A stretch of 64,000 nt of DNA from Coregonus clupeaformis (GCF_020615455.1 NC_059215.1:52100489-52164488), one strand, 5' to 3'. Shown: positions 45,819 to 58,460, numbered from the stretch's first letter. Notes: a model not told the origin generated them from the sequence alone. Numbers and translations are program-made.

Positions 45819-47667
45819 CAGTGGCGGCTCCTGAAAAAATTATCAGGGGGGGCAATTTTTCTGATGATTTAGGTGACCTACACACATTTTAAAAAAGATA
45901 TGTCCAGCAACAACATGAAGACAGGGGCAGCATATAAGTCAATGCCAGAAGCATTTATTGACTGATCTCAAAAGTGTTGGCTTACAAAAGCAAAATAAGT
46001 TATCACAGTAAAAATAATCAAGGGTGTTCTTTCACATTCCTCAACACTGCATAAACAATATGCATTTCCATAAACAAATGAAATATCAGCTGAAAATACA
46101 GCATCTTGGTATTTGTTCAGATTGCAGGATCAACAAGAGCTTTTACCACATTTTTTTGCCTCATGGTTGAATTGGAAATATGTGCACCTGAGCATAATTC
46201 ACAACAAGCAAGCAGGAGCTTTTGATAGAGGCTACTGAAAACATTGATGCAAGTTATTGGTAATAAGAAATTTTTATAGACTTCCATATTCTGCCCTTTT
46301 GTATAGATTTGTGAAAATGAACAGTGATAGACATTTTGCCTGAAAACAGAATCTGAAAATAATTTCTAGAAAAGGTAAACACAGCTATCTGTATGGCTTT
46401 GTAAAAATGAACAACCATATTCTGGCCAATTGTATAGATTTGTAAATATGAACAACCATATTCTGGCCAATTGTATAGATTTGTAAAAATGAACATGAAC
46501 AAATTTTTTACTTTTTTTTAAATGAAAAATAACTATTTTAAACAACAACTGTGAACTGATTTGGGCGTGTGTGTGTTAAGAGACAGACAGGGAGGGACAA
46601 AGAGAGAGAGAGGCTACATTAGTTGTACTGAAACTGTTCTCTTCTCTCTTTCAATGCAGCAAAGCGGTCAATGACTTTCTCATTGAAATCAGGCATGCTG
46701 AGGACTAGTTCCCTCTCCATGGAAAGCATGGCCAGTGCATTCAGACGTTCCTGGCCCATTGAATTTCCGCAGGGAATGTCTTAACTCGTGTCAAAGTTGA
46801 GAAACATCTCTCAGCTTCAGCTGTTGTCATGGGAGTAGTTATGAGGATGTTCAACAGAGTCACAGTCTCAGAGAACGTCTCCTGGAGGTTGTAGCTCATG
46901 AGAACCTGGTACAGTGCCAGTGCACCACAGTTTGACTTTCACGTCGTCGGCAAAAAGACCGCTCAGTCTCTCCAAAAGCACACTGGCGATTGAGACTGAG
47001 GTTGATTCGAGATGGGAAGGAACTCAAAAAAGCGCTCCTGCACTTTGTGGTTGCTATCTATGTACCTCAGCACAAGCTACCAGCTGTGTCTGTGTAGAAA
47101 CGTCCGTGGTCTCGTCAGCTTGGATAGCTACGAAGTTCGCCGACTTCACCTCCTCCACAATATGTTCCCTCATGACCGCTAGCATACACTCCAGTAGCTC
47201 GTTTTGAATGGTCTTTGATGTGAACTTCTTTCAAAGAGACAATCGAGTTGCACTGAACGCTAGCCATGTTGATAGTAGTACGTGAATTGATTGACGCTGC
47301 TACCCGCTCTTTTCTTAGTTACGTTCATGGTTATGTTACGTATGACAAAAGTGCGTAAGTGCAAGCCCTTAGAAACCCATAGAGATTGTATTGAAAGCTC
47401 TGATATTTGAAAAAAAAAGATTTTACATGATAGTCTATGAGAGTCCCCTGGGCGATTTTCAACCTGACTGAAATCGCCCCCAAAAGGGGGCGGGGCCATT
47501 TGAAGCACGACTTTAGCCTGATTGGACATTTAGTGGCAGATCAGACGTCTAGATTAGAACACTGATAACTACTGTTGCCGTGATATAATTGATTAGAAAA
47601 AAAATCCCTTCCTTTTCCCGTTTGGCAGTGCGTCGCCCATATCGCCCTAATGAACACACCGCCCCTG
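45819..47667 (-). mobile_element. hAT-family transposon relic, unit C only
   Basis: Ends read CAGTGGCGGCTC on the left and the complement of CAGGGGCGGTGTG on the right, near-matching terminal inverted repeats. CATGTGGG flanks both sides (45811-45818, 47668-47675), the 8-bp target duplication typical of hAT elements. On the minus strand near 46850-46770 it encodes TTAEAERCFSTLTRVKTF, the conserved C-terminal dimerisation motif of hAT transposases, followed by a frame break. The rest is short and interrupted, so this is a deleted copy. Confidence 0.85.
46640..47250 (-). pseudogene. hAT transposase C-terminal remnant
   Basis: Minus-strand fragments match the hAT C-terminal region: AERCFSTLTRVKTF near 46800, then in another frame GQERLNALAMLSMERELVLS near 46730. 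Frame changes and missing N-terminal catalytic parts make it inactive. The plus-strand frame at 46914-47207 is its shadow. Confidence 0.7.
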
Positions 47668-47776
47668 CATGTGGGTAGAGTTAAAGTGACTATGCATAAA
47701 TAATTAACAGAGTAGCAGCAGCATAAAAAGATGGGGTGGGGGGGGGGGGCAGTGCAAATAGTCCGGGTAGCCATGA

Positions 47777-48977
47777 TTAGCTGTTCAGTAGTCTTATAGC
47801 TTGGGGGTGGAAGCTGTTGAGAAGCCTTTTGGACCTAGACTTGGCGCTCCGGTACCGCTTGCCGTGCGGTAGCAGAGAGAACCGTCTATGACTAGGGTGG
47901 CTGGAGTCTTTGACAATTTTGAGGGCCTTCCTCTGACACCCCCTGATATAGAGGTCCTGGTTGGCAGGAAGATTGGCCCCAGTGATGTACTGGGCCGTAC
48001 CCACGACCCTCTGTAGTGCCTTGCGGTTGGAGGCCAAGCAGTTGCCATACCATGCGGTGATGCAACCAGTCAGGATGCTCTCGATGGTGCAGCTGTATAA
48101 CTTTTTGAGGATCTGAGGACCCATGCCAAATCTTTTCAGTCTCCTGAGGGGGAATAGGCTTTGTCGTGCCCTCTTCACGACTGTCTTAGTGTGTTTGGAC
48201 CATGATAGTTCGTTGGTGATGTGGACACCAAGGAACTTGAAGCTCTCAACCTGTTCCACTACAGCCCCGTCGATGAGAATGGGGCGTGCTCAGTCCTCTT
48301 TTTTTCCTATAGTCCACAATCATCTCCTTTGTCTTGGTCACGTTGAGGAGAGGTTGTTATCCTGGCACCACACGGCCAGGTCTCTGACCTCCTCCTTACA
48401 GGCTGTCTCATCGTTGTCGGTGATCAGGCCTACCACTGTTGTGTCGTCGGCAAACTTAATGATGGTGTTGGAGTCATGCCTGGCCATGCAGTCATGGGTG
48501 AACAGGGAGTACAGGAGGGGACTGAGCACGCACCCCTGAGGGCCCCCTTGGCAGATGTGTTGTTACCTACCCTTACCACCTGGGGCGGCCCGTCAGGAAG
48601 TCCAGGATCCAGTTGCAAAGGGAGGTGTTTAGTCCCAGGACCCTTAGCTTAGTGATGAGCTTTGAGGGCACTATGGTGTTGAACGCTGAGCTGTAGTCAA
48701 TGAAAAGCATTCTCATGTAGGTGTTCCTCTTGTCCAGGTGGGAAAGGGCATCATCTGTGGATCTGTTGAGGCGGTATGCAAATTGGAGTGGGTCTAGGGT
48801 TTCTGGGATAATGGTGTTGATGTGAGCCATGACCAGCCTTTCAAAGCACTTCATGGCTACAGACGTCAGTGCTACGGGTCCGTAGTCATTTAGGCAGGTT
48901 ATATTAGTGTCCTTGGGCACGGGGACTATGGTGGTCTGCTTGAAACATGTTGGTATTACAGACTCAGTCAGGGACAT
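47777..48977 (-). pseudogene. LINE reverse transcriptase, unit C
   Basis: FADDTTVVGL is intact, but at least three small indels (near 48283, 48345 and 48540-48585) split the frame into pieces. More decayed than in unit B. Confidence 0.75.
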
Positions 48978-49573
48978 GTTGAAAATGTCAGTGAAGACAC
49001 TTGCCAGTTGGTCAGCACATGCTCGGAGTACACGTCCTGGTAATCCGTCTTGTGAATGTTGACCTGCTTAAAAGTCTTACTCACATCGGCTACGGAGAGC
49101 GGGATCACATAGTAATCCGGAACAGCTAGTGCTCTCATGCATGCTTCAGTGTTGCTTGCCTCGAAGCGAGCATAGAAGTAATTTAGCTCGTCTGGTAGGC
49201 TCGTGTCACTGGGCAGCTCGCGGCTGTGCTTCCCTTTGTAGTCTGTAATAGTTTTCAAGCCCTGCCACATCAGACAAGCGTTAGAGTCGGTGTAGTACGA
49301 TTCAATCTTAGTCCTGTATTGACTCTTTGCCTGTTTGATGGTTCGTCGGAGGGCATAGCGGGATTTCTTATAAGCGTCCGGGTTAGAGTACCGCTCCTTG
49401 AAAGCGGCAGCTCTACCCTTTAGCTCAGTGCGAATGTTGTCTGTAATCCATGGCTTCTGGTTGGGGTATGTACGTACGGTCACGGTGGGGACGACATCAT
49501 CGATGCACTTATTGATGAAGCCAGTGACTGATGTGGTGTACTCCTCAATGCTATCTGAAGAGTCCCAGAACAT
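48968..49573 (-). pseudogene. LINE linker, unit C
   Basis: About 200 open codons matching 35693-36298, with several private replacements (for example SNACLMWQG in place of SNARRMWQG). Confidence 0.6.
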
Positions 49574-49624
49574 GTTCCAGTCTGTCCTAGCAAAACAGTC
49601 CTGTAGCTTAGCATCTGCGTCATC

Positions 49625-50203
49625 TTACCACTTTTTTATTAACGGAGTCACTGGTGCTTCCTGCTTTAGTTTTTGCTTATAAGCAGGAATCAGGAGGATA
49701 GAGTTATGGTCAGATTTGCCAAATGGAGGGCGAGGGAGAGCTTTGTATGGGTCTCTGTGTGTGGAGTAAAGGTGGTCTAGAGTTTTTTTTCCTCTGGTTG
49801 CACATTTAACATGCTGGTAGAAATTAGGTAGAGCGGATTTAAGTTTCCCTGCATTAAAGTCCCCGGCCACTAGCAACGCTGCCTCTGGATGAGCGTTTTC
49901 CTGTTTACTAATGGCCTTATACAGCTCATTGAGTGCAATCTTAATGCCAGCGTTGGTTTGTGGTGGTAAATAGACATCTATGAAAAATATAGATGAAAAC
50001 TCTCTTGGTAAATAGTGTGGTCTACAGCTTATCATAAAATACTCTACCTCAGGCGAGCAAAACCTTGAGACTTCCTTAGTATTTGATTTTGTGCACCAGC
50101 TGTTGTTTACAAATATACACAGACCGCAACCCCTTGTCTTACCGGAGTCAGCCATTCTCTCCTGCCGATGTAGCGTATATCCCGTCAGCTGTATGTTGTC
50201 CAT
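49625..50203 (-). pseudogene. LINE endonuclease, unit C
   Basis: 192 open codons covering VAGDFNAG through LDHLYSTHRDPYKAL and KSDHNSILLIP in one frame. Here the endonuclease lacks the frameshift that A and B share near 14480 and 36510, so this copy keeps the ancestral frame in this domain. Confidence 0.75.
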
Positions 50204-50677
50204 GTCGTCGTTCAGCCAAGATATTACAGTTTTTAATGTTCCATTGGTAGGATAACCGTAATCTTAGGTCATCTAATTTATTTTCAAATGATTGAACATT
50301 GGCTAAGAGGATTGATGGAAGAGGCAGTTTACTCGCTCGCCGTCGGATCCTTACAAGGCACCCCGTCCACGATATCTCAGTCTCTTTCTCCTGCGAATGA
50401 CGGGGATTTGGGCCTTGTCGGGTGTCTGTAGGATATCCTTCACGTCTGACTCGTTGAAGAAAAAATCTTCGTCCAATACGAGGTGAGTAATCGCTGTCCT
50501 GATATCTAGAAGCAATTTTTGGTTATAAGAGACGATGGCAGAAACATTATGTACAGAATAAATTACAAATAACGCGAAAAAAACTCACATAATAGTAGAA
50601 TTGGTTAGAGGGCTGTAAAACGGCAGCCATCTTCTCCGACGCCATCTCTGTCCATTGTCCGCCATCTCCGTCCATTT

Positions 50678-51150
50678 GAGGAATACAAATATTCCAAAAC
50701 ATGCATCCTGTGTGCTGCAACAAAGCAGTTAAGTAATACTGCAAGAAATGAACTTTTTATCCTGAATACAAAGCGTTATGTTTGGGGCAAATCCAACACA
50801 ACACATCACTGAGTACCACTGTTCATATTTTCAAGCATGGTGGGGGCTGCATCCTCATATATGAACAAGAGTAAATGGTACGAGATGGTAATCAAACGTT
50901 TTATAGTGTTCTTGTTGTCTGAATTAGGATCAAGCACCAAAACAGGACACTGTTTTCTACTTTGTTACTGGAATTGTAAAAGTGTTCCATGTTGTATATT
51001 GACTGTTCAAATGTTTTGCTACTGTCTGTATAGCCATATGTTTGAATCTACATCACATTTAATATTTTCCCTATTAAATACATTTCCCAATGTAATGATG
51101 TACTGTATAAACTATGAAAAAACCAAACACTCCACTAGTTACTATTATTT
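50678..51150. mobile_element. DNA transposon relic, right half, unit C
   Basis: Equivalent of 15370-15840. Confidence 0.6.
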
Positions 51151-51403
51151 CATATATATTTAGGGAGGTTAACAATCACATGCAAAGAGTTGAGATGTTG
51201 GTGGTAGAGATATAGAGTTTGAAAAAGGTTACGTTTTTGCTGTGAGCCATTGGGGTAACCGAGGTAACCACGTGTTGTTTTCCACCAAGGTGGGTGGGGA
51301 CACGACATTCTATCTAATACCAATTGGGAGTATTGTTGCTTGAAAGAACGTTTAAAGATTAACTATGCAGAAATCGCTTCACCATTTCCTGGTTGATAAA
51401 ATA
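51151..51403. repeat. End of unit C, shared junction sequence
   Basis: Equivalent of 15841-16102; no gene is seen. Confidence 0.5.
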
Positions 51404-52498
51404 TTTTGCCTAATTTCAGTTTGTGACAAAACAAGCAGTCATTGTGTAGAAAATCATTGTACCATCTAAACCTCTGGGAAACATTTTGTATAACACAAAA
51501 TATTGTATTTTACCTGCTTGAAGCTGGTGTACAAAACTAAAAGTAAAAAGGGCAAAAACGAAACTTAAGAACGGGAAGCATAGAAATAGCGCACATAGAA
51601 CAGATCTACCGCCTATGAGACTTGCTTTCAATTAGAATGAAAGATCTATAACTCAATTTCTATGTGAATTTGGTCATGTCGCCCAAGAAGTTATATATAG
51701 TTTTAAAAGTACTTTTAAAATTAATATTATTCAAACATTTTGGGATCAAATGTTTATAAATAGCCTGAAAAAGAATACTGTGGTGCTCTGTGAAGGGTTT
51801 CCTTTTAAGTAACTATCGAAACAGTATCATTTTTGATCTGATTAGAAAATGTATTTTTCATTAACTAAAACCCTCAAAATTGTTATATGCAATAGCTTAT
51901 CATACAACACACTGTAGGTCTCACATGACGGTGATGTTAGCCCTAGAGTGTATTCTCTACCAGGACGTCTCCAGGCCCTTACCGACGTCCGCATATTGAC
52001 TATCCCTTCAAGAAAGTGTTACCTAAGTACAGATATTATTGGTTTATCTTGGCCGAGAACACGCTGTAGGCCTGAGATGACATTTATGATTGGTGCTTCA
52101 ATTTAAAATACATACATGTATCTCAACAGTGGAATTTGTTATCTAATGACAAAGTAGTCTCACCATTCATTACATTATAGCAACAAATATATTATAGTTT
52201 GTTACTATTGCTTGAACACTTTTCTGGAATCAGGGTTCACTTTTGCAAAACAGTTGATGCAGCCCACTAAACTGATGTGTGTTTGCCAAAACACATTTAT
52301 TTTGCAAAATGCACTAACACCATCAGAACTTACAAAACCTTTCTCAAATGTATATAACTATCAGAACAGTACCATTTGTCATCTAATGAGAAGATTTATT
52401 TTGCTATATTAACTAACACCCCCTGAAAACTTAGATACAGTGCCTTCAGGAAGCATTCACACCCCTTTACTTTTTTCACATTTTGTTGTTACAATAGC
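51404..52498. repeat. Spacer block D1
   Basis: Matches A1 but lacks the 366-bp teleost repeat, as in C1. Like A1 and B1 it ends at TTGTTACAATAGC and the LTR element. So it combines features of A/B and C. Confidence 0.75.
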
Positions 52499-55276
52499 TG
52501 TCACGCCCTGGCTCTAGGGACTCTTTTATGTTGAGCCAGGGTGTGTAGAGTGTATGTTTTGTGCTCTTTGTTTTCCATTCTAGTATTGTATTTCTATGTT
52601 GGCCAGTGTGGTTCTCAATCAGAGGCAACGTGTATCAGCTGTTGCTTGTTGTCTCTGATTTAGAACCATACTTAAGCAGCCAGTTTTCCCACAGTGTTTG
52701 TGGGATCTTGTTCCAAGTAGGTTGTGTTTGAGCCAAGGATGTCACGTTATCGTTTTGTTGTTTTTGTTCGTGTGATCTTTATTTAATAAATATGTTCGCA
52801 AATAACGCTGCGCATTGGTCCTCTGTTCCCGACGATCGTGACAGAAGATCCCACCAAAACTGGACCAAGCAGCGTGTCCAGGAGCCATCGCCAGGGGAAT
52901 CGCTAGCGGATCTCCGTGGCAACCTCGACTGGGTCAAACCTAGTGAAGAGCAGAGAGGGTGGACTTGGGAGCAGTGGAGGAAGAGTCTCGACTGGGTCAA
53001 GCCAAATTAAGAGCAGAGTGGTTGGACTTTGGAGCAGTGGAGGAAGAGTCTGGCGAGAGATAGGGAGACTTGGTCCACGGGGAGGAGAGACACCCAAAAA
53101 AAATGTAGGGGGGGGCTCACGCCGTGGACGACAGTGCAGCAGGAGGCCGCGATGGAGCGGTCCAGCGGGTTTGCAGAGGAGGCCGGCAGGTTAAGGGGGC
53201 CACTGGTCACAGAGGAGAGGGAAAGTTTAGAGGCACGGCGAGAGGTACTGGGGTGTGTTACCAGTCCGGTCCGGCCCGTTCCTGATCCCTGCGTAGGGCC
53301 AGTGGTGTGTGTCCCCAGTACGGCCCGGCCTGTTTCTGATCCCCGCACCGAGCCTATGGTGCGCGTCGCCAGCCCGGCCCGGCCTGTTCCTGCTCCCCGC
53401 ACCAAGCCTATGGTGCGTGTCGCCAGCCCGGCCCGGCCTGTTCCTGCTCCCCGCACCAAGCCTATGGTGCGCTTCGTCAGTCCGGTCCGGCGGCCCGTAT
53501 CTGCTCACCGCACCAAGCCTATGGTGCGCGTCGCCAGCCCAGCCCGGCCCGGCCTGGCCTGTTCCTGCTCCCCGCACCAAGCCTATGGTGCGCTTCGTCA
53601 GCCCGGTCCAGCCCGCTCCTGCTCCCCGCACCAAGCCTATGGTGCACGTCGCCAGCCCGGCCCGGCCTGTTCCTGCTCCCCGCACCAAGCCTATGGTGCG
53701 CTTCGTCAGCCTGGCCCGGCCTGTTCCTGCTCCCCGCACCAAGCCTATGGTACGCTTCGTCAGCCCGGTCCGGCCTGTTCCTGCTCCCCGCACCAAGCCT
53801 ATGGTGCGCGTCTCCAACCCGGCCCGGTCCATTCCTGCTCCCCACACCAAGCCAGTGGTGCGCTTCGTCAGCCCGGTCCGGCCCGCTCCTGCTCCCCGCA
53901 CCAAGTCAGTGGTGCGCTTCGTCGGTCCGGCCCGTTCCTGCTCCCCGCACCAAGTCAGTGGTGCGCTTCGTCAGCCCGGTCCGGCCCGTTCCTGCTCCTC
54001 GCACCAAGCCTATGGTGCACGTCGCCAGCACGGCCCGGCCTGTTCCTGCTCCCCTCACCAAGCCTATGGTGCGCTTCGTCAGCCCGGTCCGGCCCGCTCC
54101 TGCTCCCCGCACCAAGCCTATGGTGCACGTCGCCAGCCCGGCCCGGCCTGTTCCTGCTCCCCGCACCAAGCCTATGGTGCGCGTCGCCAACCCGGCCCGG
54201 CCCGCTCCTGCTCCCCGCACCTAGTCAGTGGTGCGCTTCGTCGGTCCGGCCCGTTCCTGCTCCCCGCACCAAGTCAGTGGTGCGCTTCGTCAGCCCGGTC
54301 CGGCCCGTTCCTGCTCCCCGACCAAGCCTATGGTGTGCGTCGCCAGCACGGCCCGGCCTGTTCCTGCTCCCCGCACCAAGCCTATGGTGCGCTTCCGTCA
54401 GCCCGGTCCGGCCCGCTCCTGCTCCCGCACCAAGCCTATGGTGCACGTCGCCAGCCCGGCCCGGCATGTTCCTGCTCTCCGCACCAAGCCTATGGTGCGC
54501 GTCGTAACCCGGCCCGGCCTGTTCCTGCTCCCCGCACCAAGTCAGTGGTGCGGTCGCCAACCCGGCCCAGTCCATTCCTGCTCTCTGCACCAAGTCAGTG
54601 GTTCGCTCGTCAGCCCGGCTCGGCCTGTTCCTGCTCCCCACACCAAGCCAGTGGTGTGCGTCGTCAGTCCGGCACAGCCCGTGCCTGTTCCACCGGTGCC
54701 TGGTCGGTACCGGTCAGCTGCTCCACTCCGGAGCTAGGAGCAATCCGCTCCTCCAGTGTTCAGTCCAGCTCCGGCCAGCAGGGCCAGACCGGACCAGGGG
54801 TACGGTGGGGGGTTAGAGAGGGAGTGGGGATCATGCCCGGAGCCGGATCCGCCGCCAAGGCGGAGAGCCCACCCGGTCCCTCCCCTGTGGTGTTCTGTTG
54901 GCGCGGTCGGAGTCCGTGCCTTTTGGGTGGGGTACTGTCATTCCCTGGCTCTGGGGACGCTTGTATGTTGAGTCAGGGTGTGAGTGTTCTTTGTGTTTTG
55001 TGTTTCTAGAGTGTTCTAGTTATTGTGTTTCTATGTTGGCCAGAGTGGTTCTCAATCAGAGGCAACGAGGGTCAGCTGTTGCTGGTTGTCTCTGATTGGG
55101 AACCATATTTAAAGTCTGTTTTCCCACAGTATTTGTGGGATCTTGTTCCAGTGTGGTTTGTGTTAGACCGAGGACGTCACGTTATCGTTTGTTGTTTTGT
55201 TTGTGTAATCATTAAATAAAAAGTATGTTCGCCTTCAACGCTGCGCATTGGTCCTCTGTTCCCGACGATCGTGACA
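52499..55276 (+). mobile_element. Short LTR element with expanded minisatellite, unit D
   Basis: Left LTR 52499-52843, right LTR 54936-55276. The same element as in A and B but about 1 kb longer, because the 54-bp array has grown. The leader also carries a partial tandem duplication near 52930-53040 (CTCGACTGGGTCAA occurs twice). The right flank is ATTTT rather than ATAGC, because a LINE begins there. Confidence 0.8.
53340..54690 (+). repeat. Expanded 54-bp minisatellite, roughly 24 copies
   Basis: Same monomer as at 2225-2640 but about three times as many copies. Frames stay open for up to 566 codons on plus (53309-55009) and 225 on minus, translating as VPAPRTKPMVR-type and SCSPHQAYGARRQPGPA-type repeats. 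Indels in the later copies switch frames. This is period-driven openness, not a gene. Confidence 0.85.
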
Positions 55277-55693
55277 ATTTTTTATTTTTATTTCACCTTT
55301 ATTTAACCAGGTAAGCCAGTTGAGAACAGGTTCTCATTTACAACTGCGACCTGGCCAAGATAAAGCAAAGTAGTGCAATAAAAACAACACAGAGTTACAT
55401 ATGGGTAAAAAAACATAAAGTCAGAAATACAACAGAAAATATATATACAGTGTGTGCAAATGTAGCAAGTTATGGAGGTAAGGCAATAAATAGGCTATAG
55501 TGCAGAATAATTACAATAGTATTAACACTGGAATGCTAGATGTGCAAGAGATTATGTGCAAATAGAGATACTGGGGTGCAAAAGAGCAAAATAAATAACA
55601 ATATAGGGATGAGGTAGTTGGGTGGGCTAATTTCAGATGGGCTGTGTACAGGTGCAGTGATCGGTAAGGTGCTCTGACAACTGATGCTTAAAG

Positions 55694-57298
55694 TTATTGA
55701 GGGAGATAAGAGTCTCCAGCTTCAGAGATTTTTGGCAATTCGTTCCAGTCATTGGCAGCAGAGAACTGGAAGGAATGGCGGCCAAAGGAGGTGTTGGCTT
55801 TGGGAATGACCAGTGAGATATACCTGCTGGAGCGCAGACTACGGGTGGGTGCTGCTATGGTGACCAATGAGCTAAGATAAGGCGGGGATTTGCCTAGCAG
55901 TGATTTATAGATGGCCTGGAGCCAGTGGGTTTGACGACGAACATGTAGTGAGGACCAGCCAACAAGAGCGTACAGGTCACAGTGGTGGGTAGTGTATGGG
56001 GCTTTGGAGACAAAACGGATGGCACTGTGATAGACTACATCCAATTTGCTGAGTAGAGTGTTGGAGGCTATTTTGCAAATGACATCGCTCGAAGTCAAGG
56101 ATCGGTAGGATAGTCAGTTTTACGAGGGCATGTTTGGCAGCATGAGTGAAGGAGGCTTTGTTGCGAAATAGGAAGCCGATTCTAGATTTAACTTTGGATT
56201 GGAGATTCTTTATGTGAGTCTGGAAGGTGAGTTTACAGTCTAACCAGACACCTAGATATTTGTAGTTGTCCACATACTCTAGGTCAGACCCGTCGAGATT
56301 GGTGATTCTAGTCGGGTGGGCGGGTGCTAGCAGCGTTCGATTGAAAAGCATGCATTTAGTTTTACTAGTGTTTAAGAGCAGTTGAAGGCTACTGAAGGAT
56401 TGTTGTATGGCATTGAAGCTCGTTTGGAGGTTTGTTAACACAGTGTCCAATGAAGGGCCAGATGTATACAAAATGGTGTCGTCTGCGTAGAGGTGGATCT
56501 GAGAGTCACCAGCAGCAAGAGCGACATCATTGATATACACGGAGAAAAGTGTCGGCCCAAGAATTGAACCCTGTGGCACCCCCATAGAGACTGCCATAGG
56601 TCCAGACAACAGGCCCTCCGATTTGACACACTGAACTCTATCTGAGAAGTAGTTGGTGAACCAGGCGAGGCAGTCATTTGAGAAACCAAGGCTATTTAGT
56701 CTGCCAATAAGAATGCGGTGGTTGACAGAGTCGAAAGCCTTGGCCAGGTCGATGAAGACGGCTGCACAGTACTGTCTATTATCAATCGCGGTTATAATAT
56801 CGTTTAGGACCTTGAGCGTGGCTGAAGTGCACCCGTGACCAGCTCGGAAACCGGATTGCATAGCGGAGAAGGTACGGTGGTATTCGAAATGGTCGATGAT
56901 CTGTTTGTTAACTTGGCTTTCGAATACTTTCGAAAGGCAGGGGCAGGATGGATATAGGTCTGTAGCAGTTTGGATCTAGAGTGTCACCCCCTTTGAAGAG
57001 GGGGGATGACCGCGGCAGCTTTCCAATCTCTGGGGATCTCAGACGTTATGAAAGAGAGGTTGAACAGACTAGTAATAGGGGTTGCGACAATTCCCGCGGC
57101 TAGTTTTAGAAAGAAAGGGTCCAGATTGTCTAGCCCAGCTGATTTGTAGGGGTCCAGATTTTGCAGCGCTTTCAAAACATCAGCTGTCTGAATTTGTGTG
57201 AAGGAGAAGCGGGGGGCATGGGCAAGTTGCAGCAGAGGGTGCAGAGTTGGTGGCCGGGTTAGTGGTAGCCAGATGGAAAGCATGGCCAGCTGTAGCAA
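55694..57298 (-). pseudogene. L2/CR1-like reverse transcriptase
   Basis: The first block has KALQNLDPYKSAGLDNL, the second FIDLAKAFDSVNH, GVPQGSILGPTLFSVYIND and HLYADDTILYTSG with YADD intact, then YKYLGVWLD. The last part (IYKSLLGKSPPYLSSL, SAANDWNELP) is the usual C-terminal region of such LINEs. A frameshift near 56098 and another near 56984 break it. Confidence 0.8.
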
Positions 57299-57776
57299 AA
57301 TGCTTGTTGAAATTCTCGATTATTGTAGATTTATCGGTGGTGATAGTGTTTCCTAGCCTCAGTGCAGTGGGCAGCTGGGAGGAAGTGCTCTTATTCTCCA
57401 TGGACTTTACAGTGTCCCAAAACTTTTTGGAGTTAGTGCTACAGGATGCAAATTTCTATTTGAAAAAGTTAGCCTTTGCTTTCCTGACTGCTTGTGTATA
57501 TTGGTTCCTAACTTCCCTGAAAAGTTGCATATCGCGGGGGCTATTTGATGCTAATGCTGTACGCCACAGGATGTTTTTGTGCTGGTCAAGGGCAGTCAAG
57601 TCTGAGGAGAACCAGGGCTATATCGGTTCTTAGTTCTGTATTTTTGAATGGGGCATGTTTATTTAAGATTGAGAGGAAATTACTTTTAAGGAACAACCAG
57701 GCATCCTCTACTGACGGAATGAGATCTATATCCATCCAGGATACCTGGGCCAGGTCAATTAGGGAAGGCCTCCTCG

Positions 57777-58459
57777 CTAAAGTGTTTTAAGGAGCGTTTG
57801 ACAGTGATGAGGGGTGGTCGTTTGACCGCGGACCCGGTTACGGACGCAGGCAATAAGGCAGTGATCGCTGAGATCCTGGTTGAAGACAGCTGAGGTGTAT
57901 TTAGAGGGTATGTTAGTCAGGATGATATCTATGAGGGTACCCATGTTTAAGGATTTAGGGTTGTACCTGGTAGGTTCGTTGATAATTTGCGTGAGGTTGA
58001 GGGCATCTAGCTTGGATTGTAGGATGGCTGGGGTATTAAGCATATCCCAATTTAGGTCACCAAGCAGTACAAACTCAGAGGATAAATGGGGGGCAATCAA
58101 TTCACATATGGTGTCCAGGGCACAGCTGGGGGCTGAGGGGGTCTGTAGCAAGCGGCAACAGTGAGAGACTTATTTCTGGAAAGGTGGATTTTTAGAAGTA
58201 GAAGCTCAAACTGTTTGGGCACAGACCTGGATAGTATGATAGAGCTCTGCAGTCTATCTCTACAGTAGATTGCAACTCCACCCCCTTTGGCAGTTCTATC
58301 TAGATGGAAAATGTTATAGTTGGGGATGGAAATTTCAGAATTTTTGGTGGCCTTCCTGAGCCAGGATTCAGACACTGCTAGAACATCAGGGTTGGCAGAG
58401 TGTGCTAACGCAGTGAATAACTCAAACTTAGGAAGTAGACTTCTGATATTTATGTGCAA
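57777..58459 (-). pseudogene. L2/CR1-like LINE endonuclease
   Basis: Starts at HINIRSLLPKFELFT, with AVSESWL, KGGGVAIYCRD, LLGDLNWDML and DLSDHCLIAC, the last being the conserved SDH motif. A frame change occurs near 58120. It is truncated at 58460 by the ERV2 LTR. Confidence 0.75.
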
Positions 58460-58460
58460 G

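Larger units (their letters stand above)
45576..50677 (-). mobile_element. Rex1/L2-like LINE, reverse strand, unit C
   Basis: Same LINE insertion as in A and B, split near its 3' end by a hAT element (45819-47667). The coding region has more indels than in A or B: reverse-transcriptase stretches at 47777-48259, 48338-48529 and 48573-48977, the linker at 48968-49573, and endonuclease at 49625-50203. Confidence 0.8.
38130..51403. repeat. Tandem segmental duplication, unit C
   Basis: Third unit. It is shorter (about 13.3 kb) because it has one spacer block before the peptide gene and no LTR element there. It gained a hAT element at 45819-47667. The 366-bp repeat present at 522 and 16623 is absent, leaving the uninterrupted sequence around 38641. 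Confidence 0.9.
51404..55276. repeat. Tandem segmental duplication, partial unit D
   Basis: The fourth unit holds only the first spacer block and the LTR element with an expanded minisatellite. It then breaks at 55277, where an unrelated LINE begins. No peptide-gene copy follows within the window. Confidence 0.85.
55277..58460 (-). mobile_element. Second LINE (L2/CR1-like), reverse strand, 5' end cut by ERV2
   Basis: Its 3' end at 55277 (TTTCACCTTTATTTAACCAGG on plus) abuts the unit D LTR. Minus-strand order is endonuclease (58459-57777), a degraded middle (57400-57000), reverse transcriptase (57298-56984 and 56861-55977) and a C-terminal domain (56098-55694). Frames overlap, so indels have broken it. 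The endonuclease start lies exactly where ERV2 begins, so the remainder is probably on the far side of ERV2. Confidence 0.8.

Noticed and set aside
53309..55009. 566-codon Pro/Arg-rich protein
   Set aside because: Openness comes from a 54-bp stop-free repeat, with several frames open on both strands.
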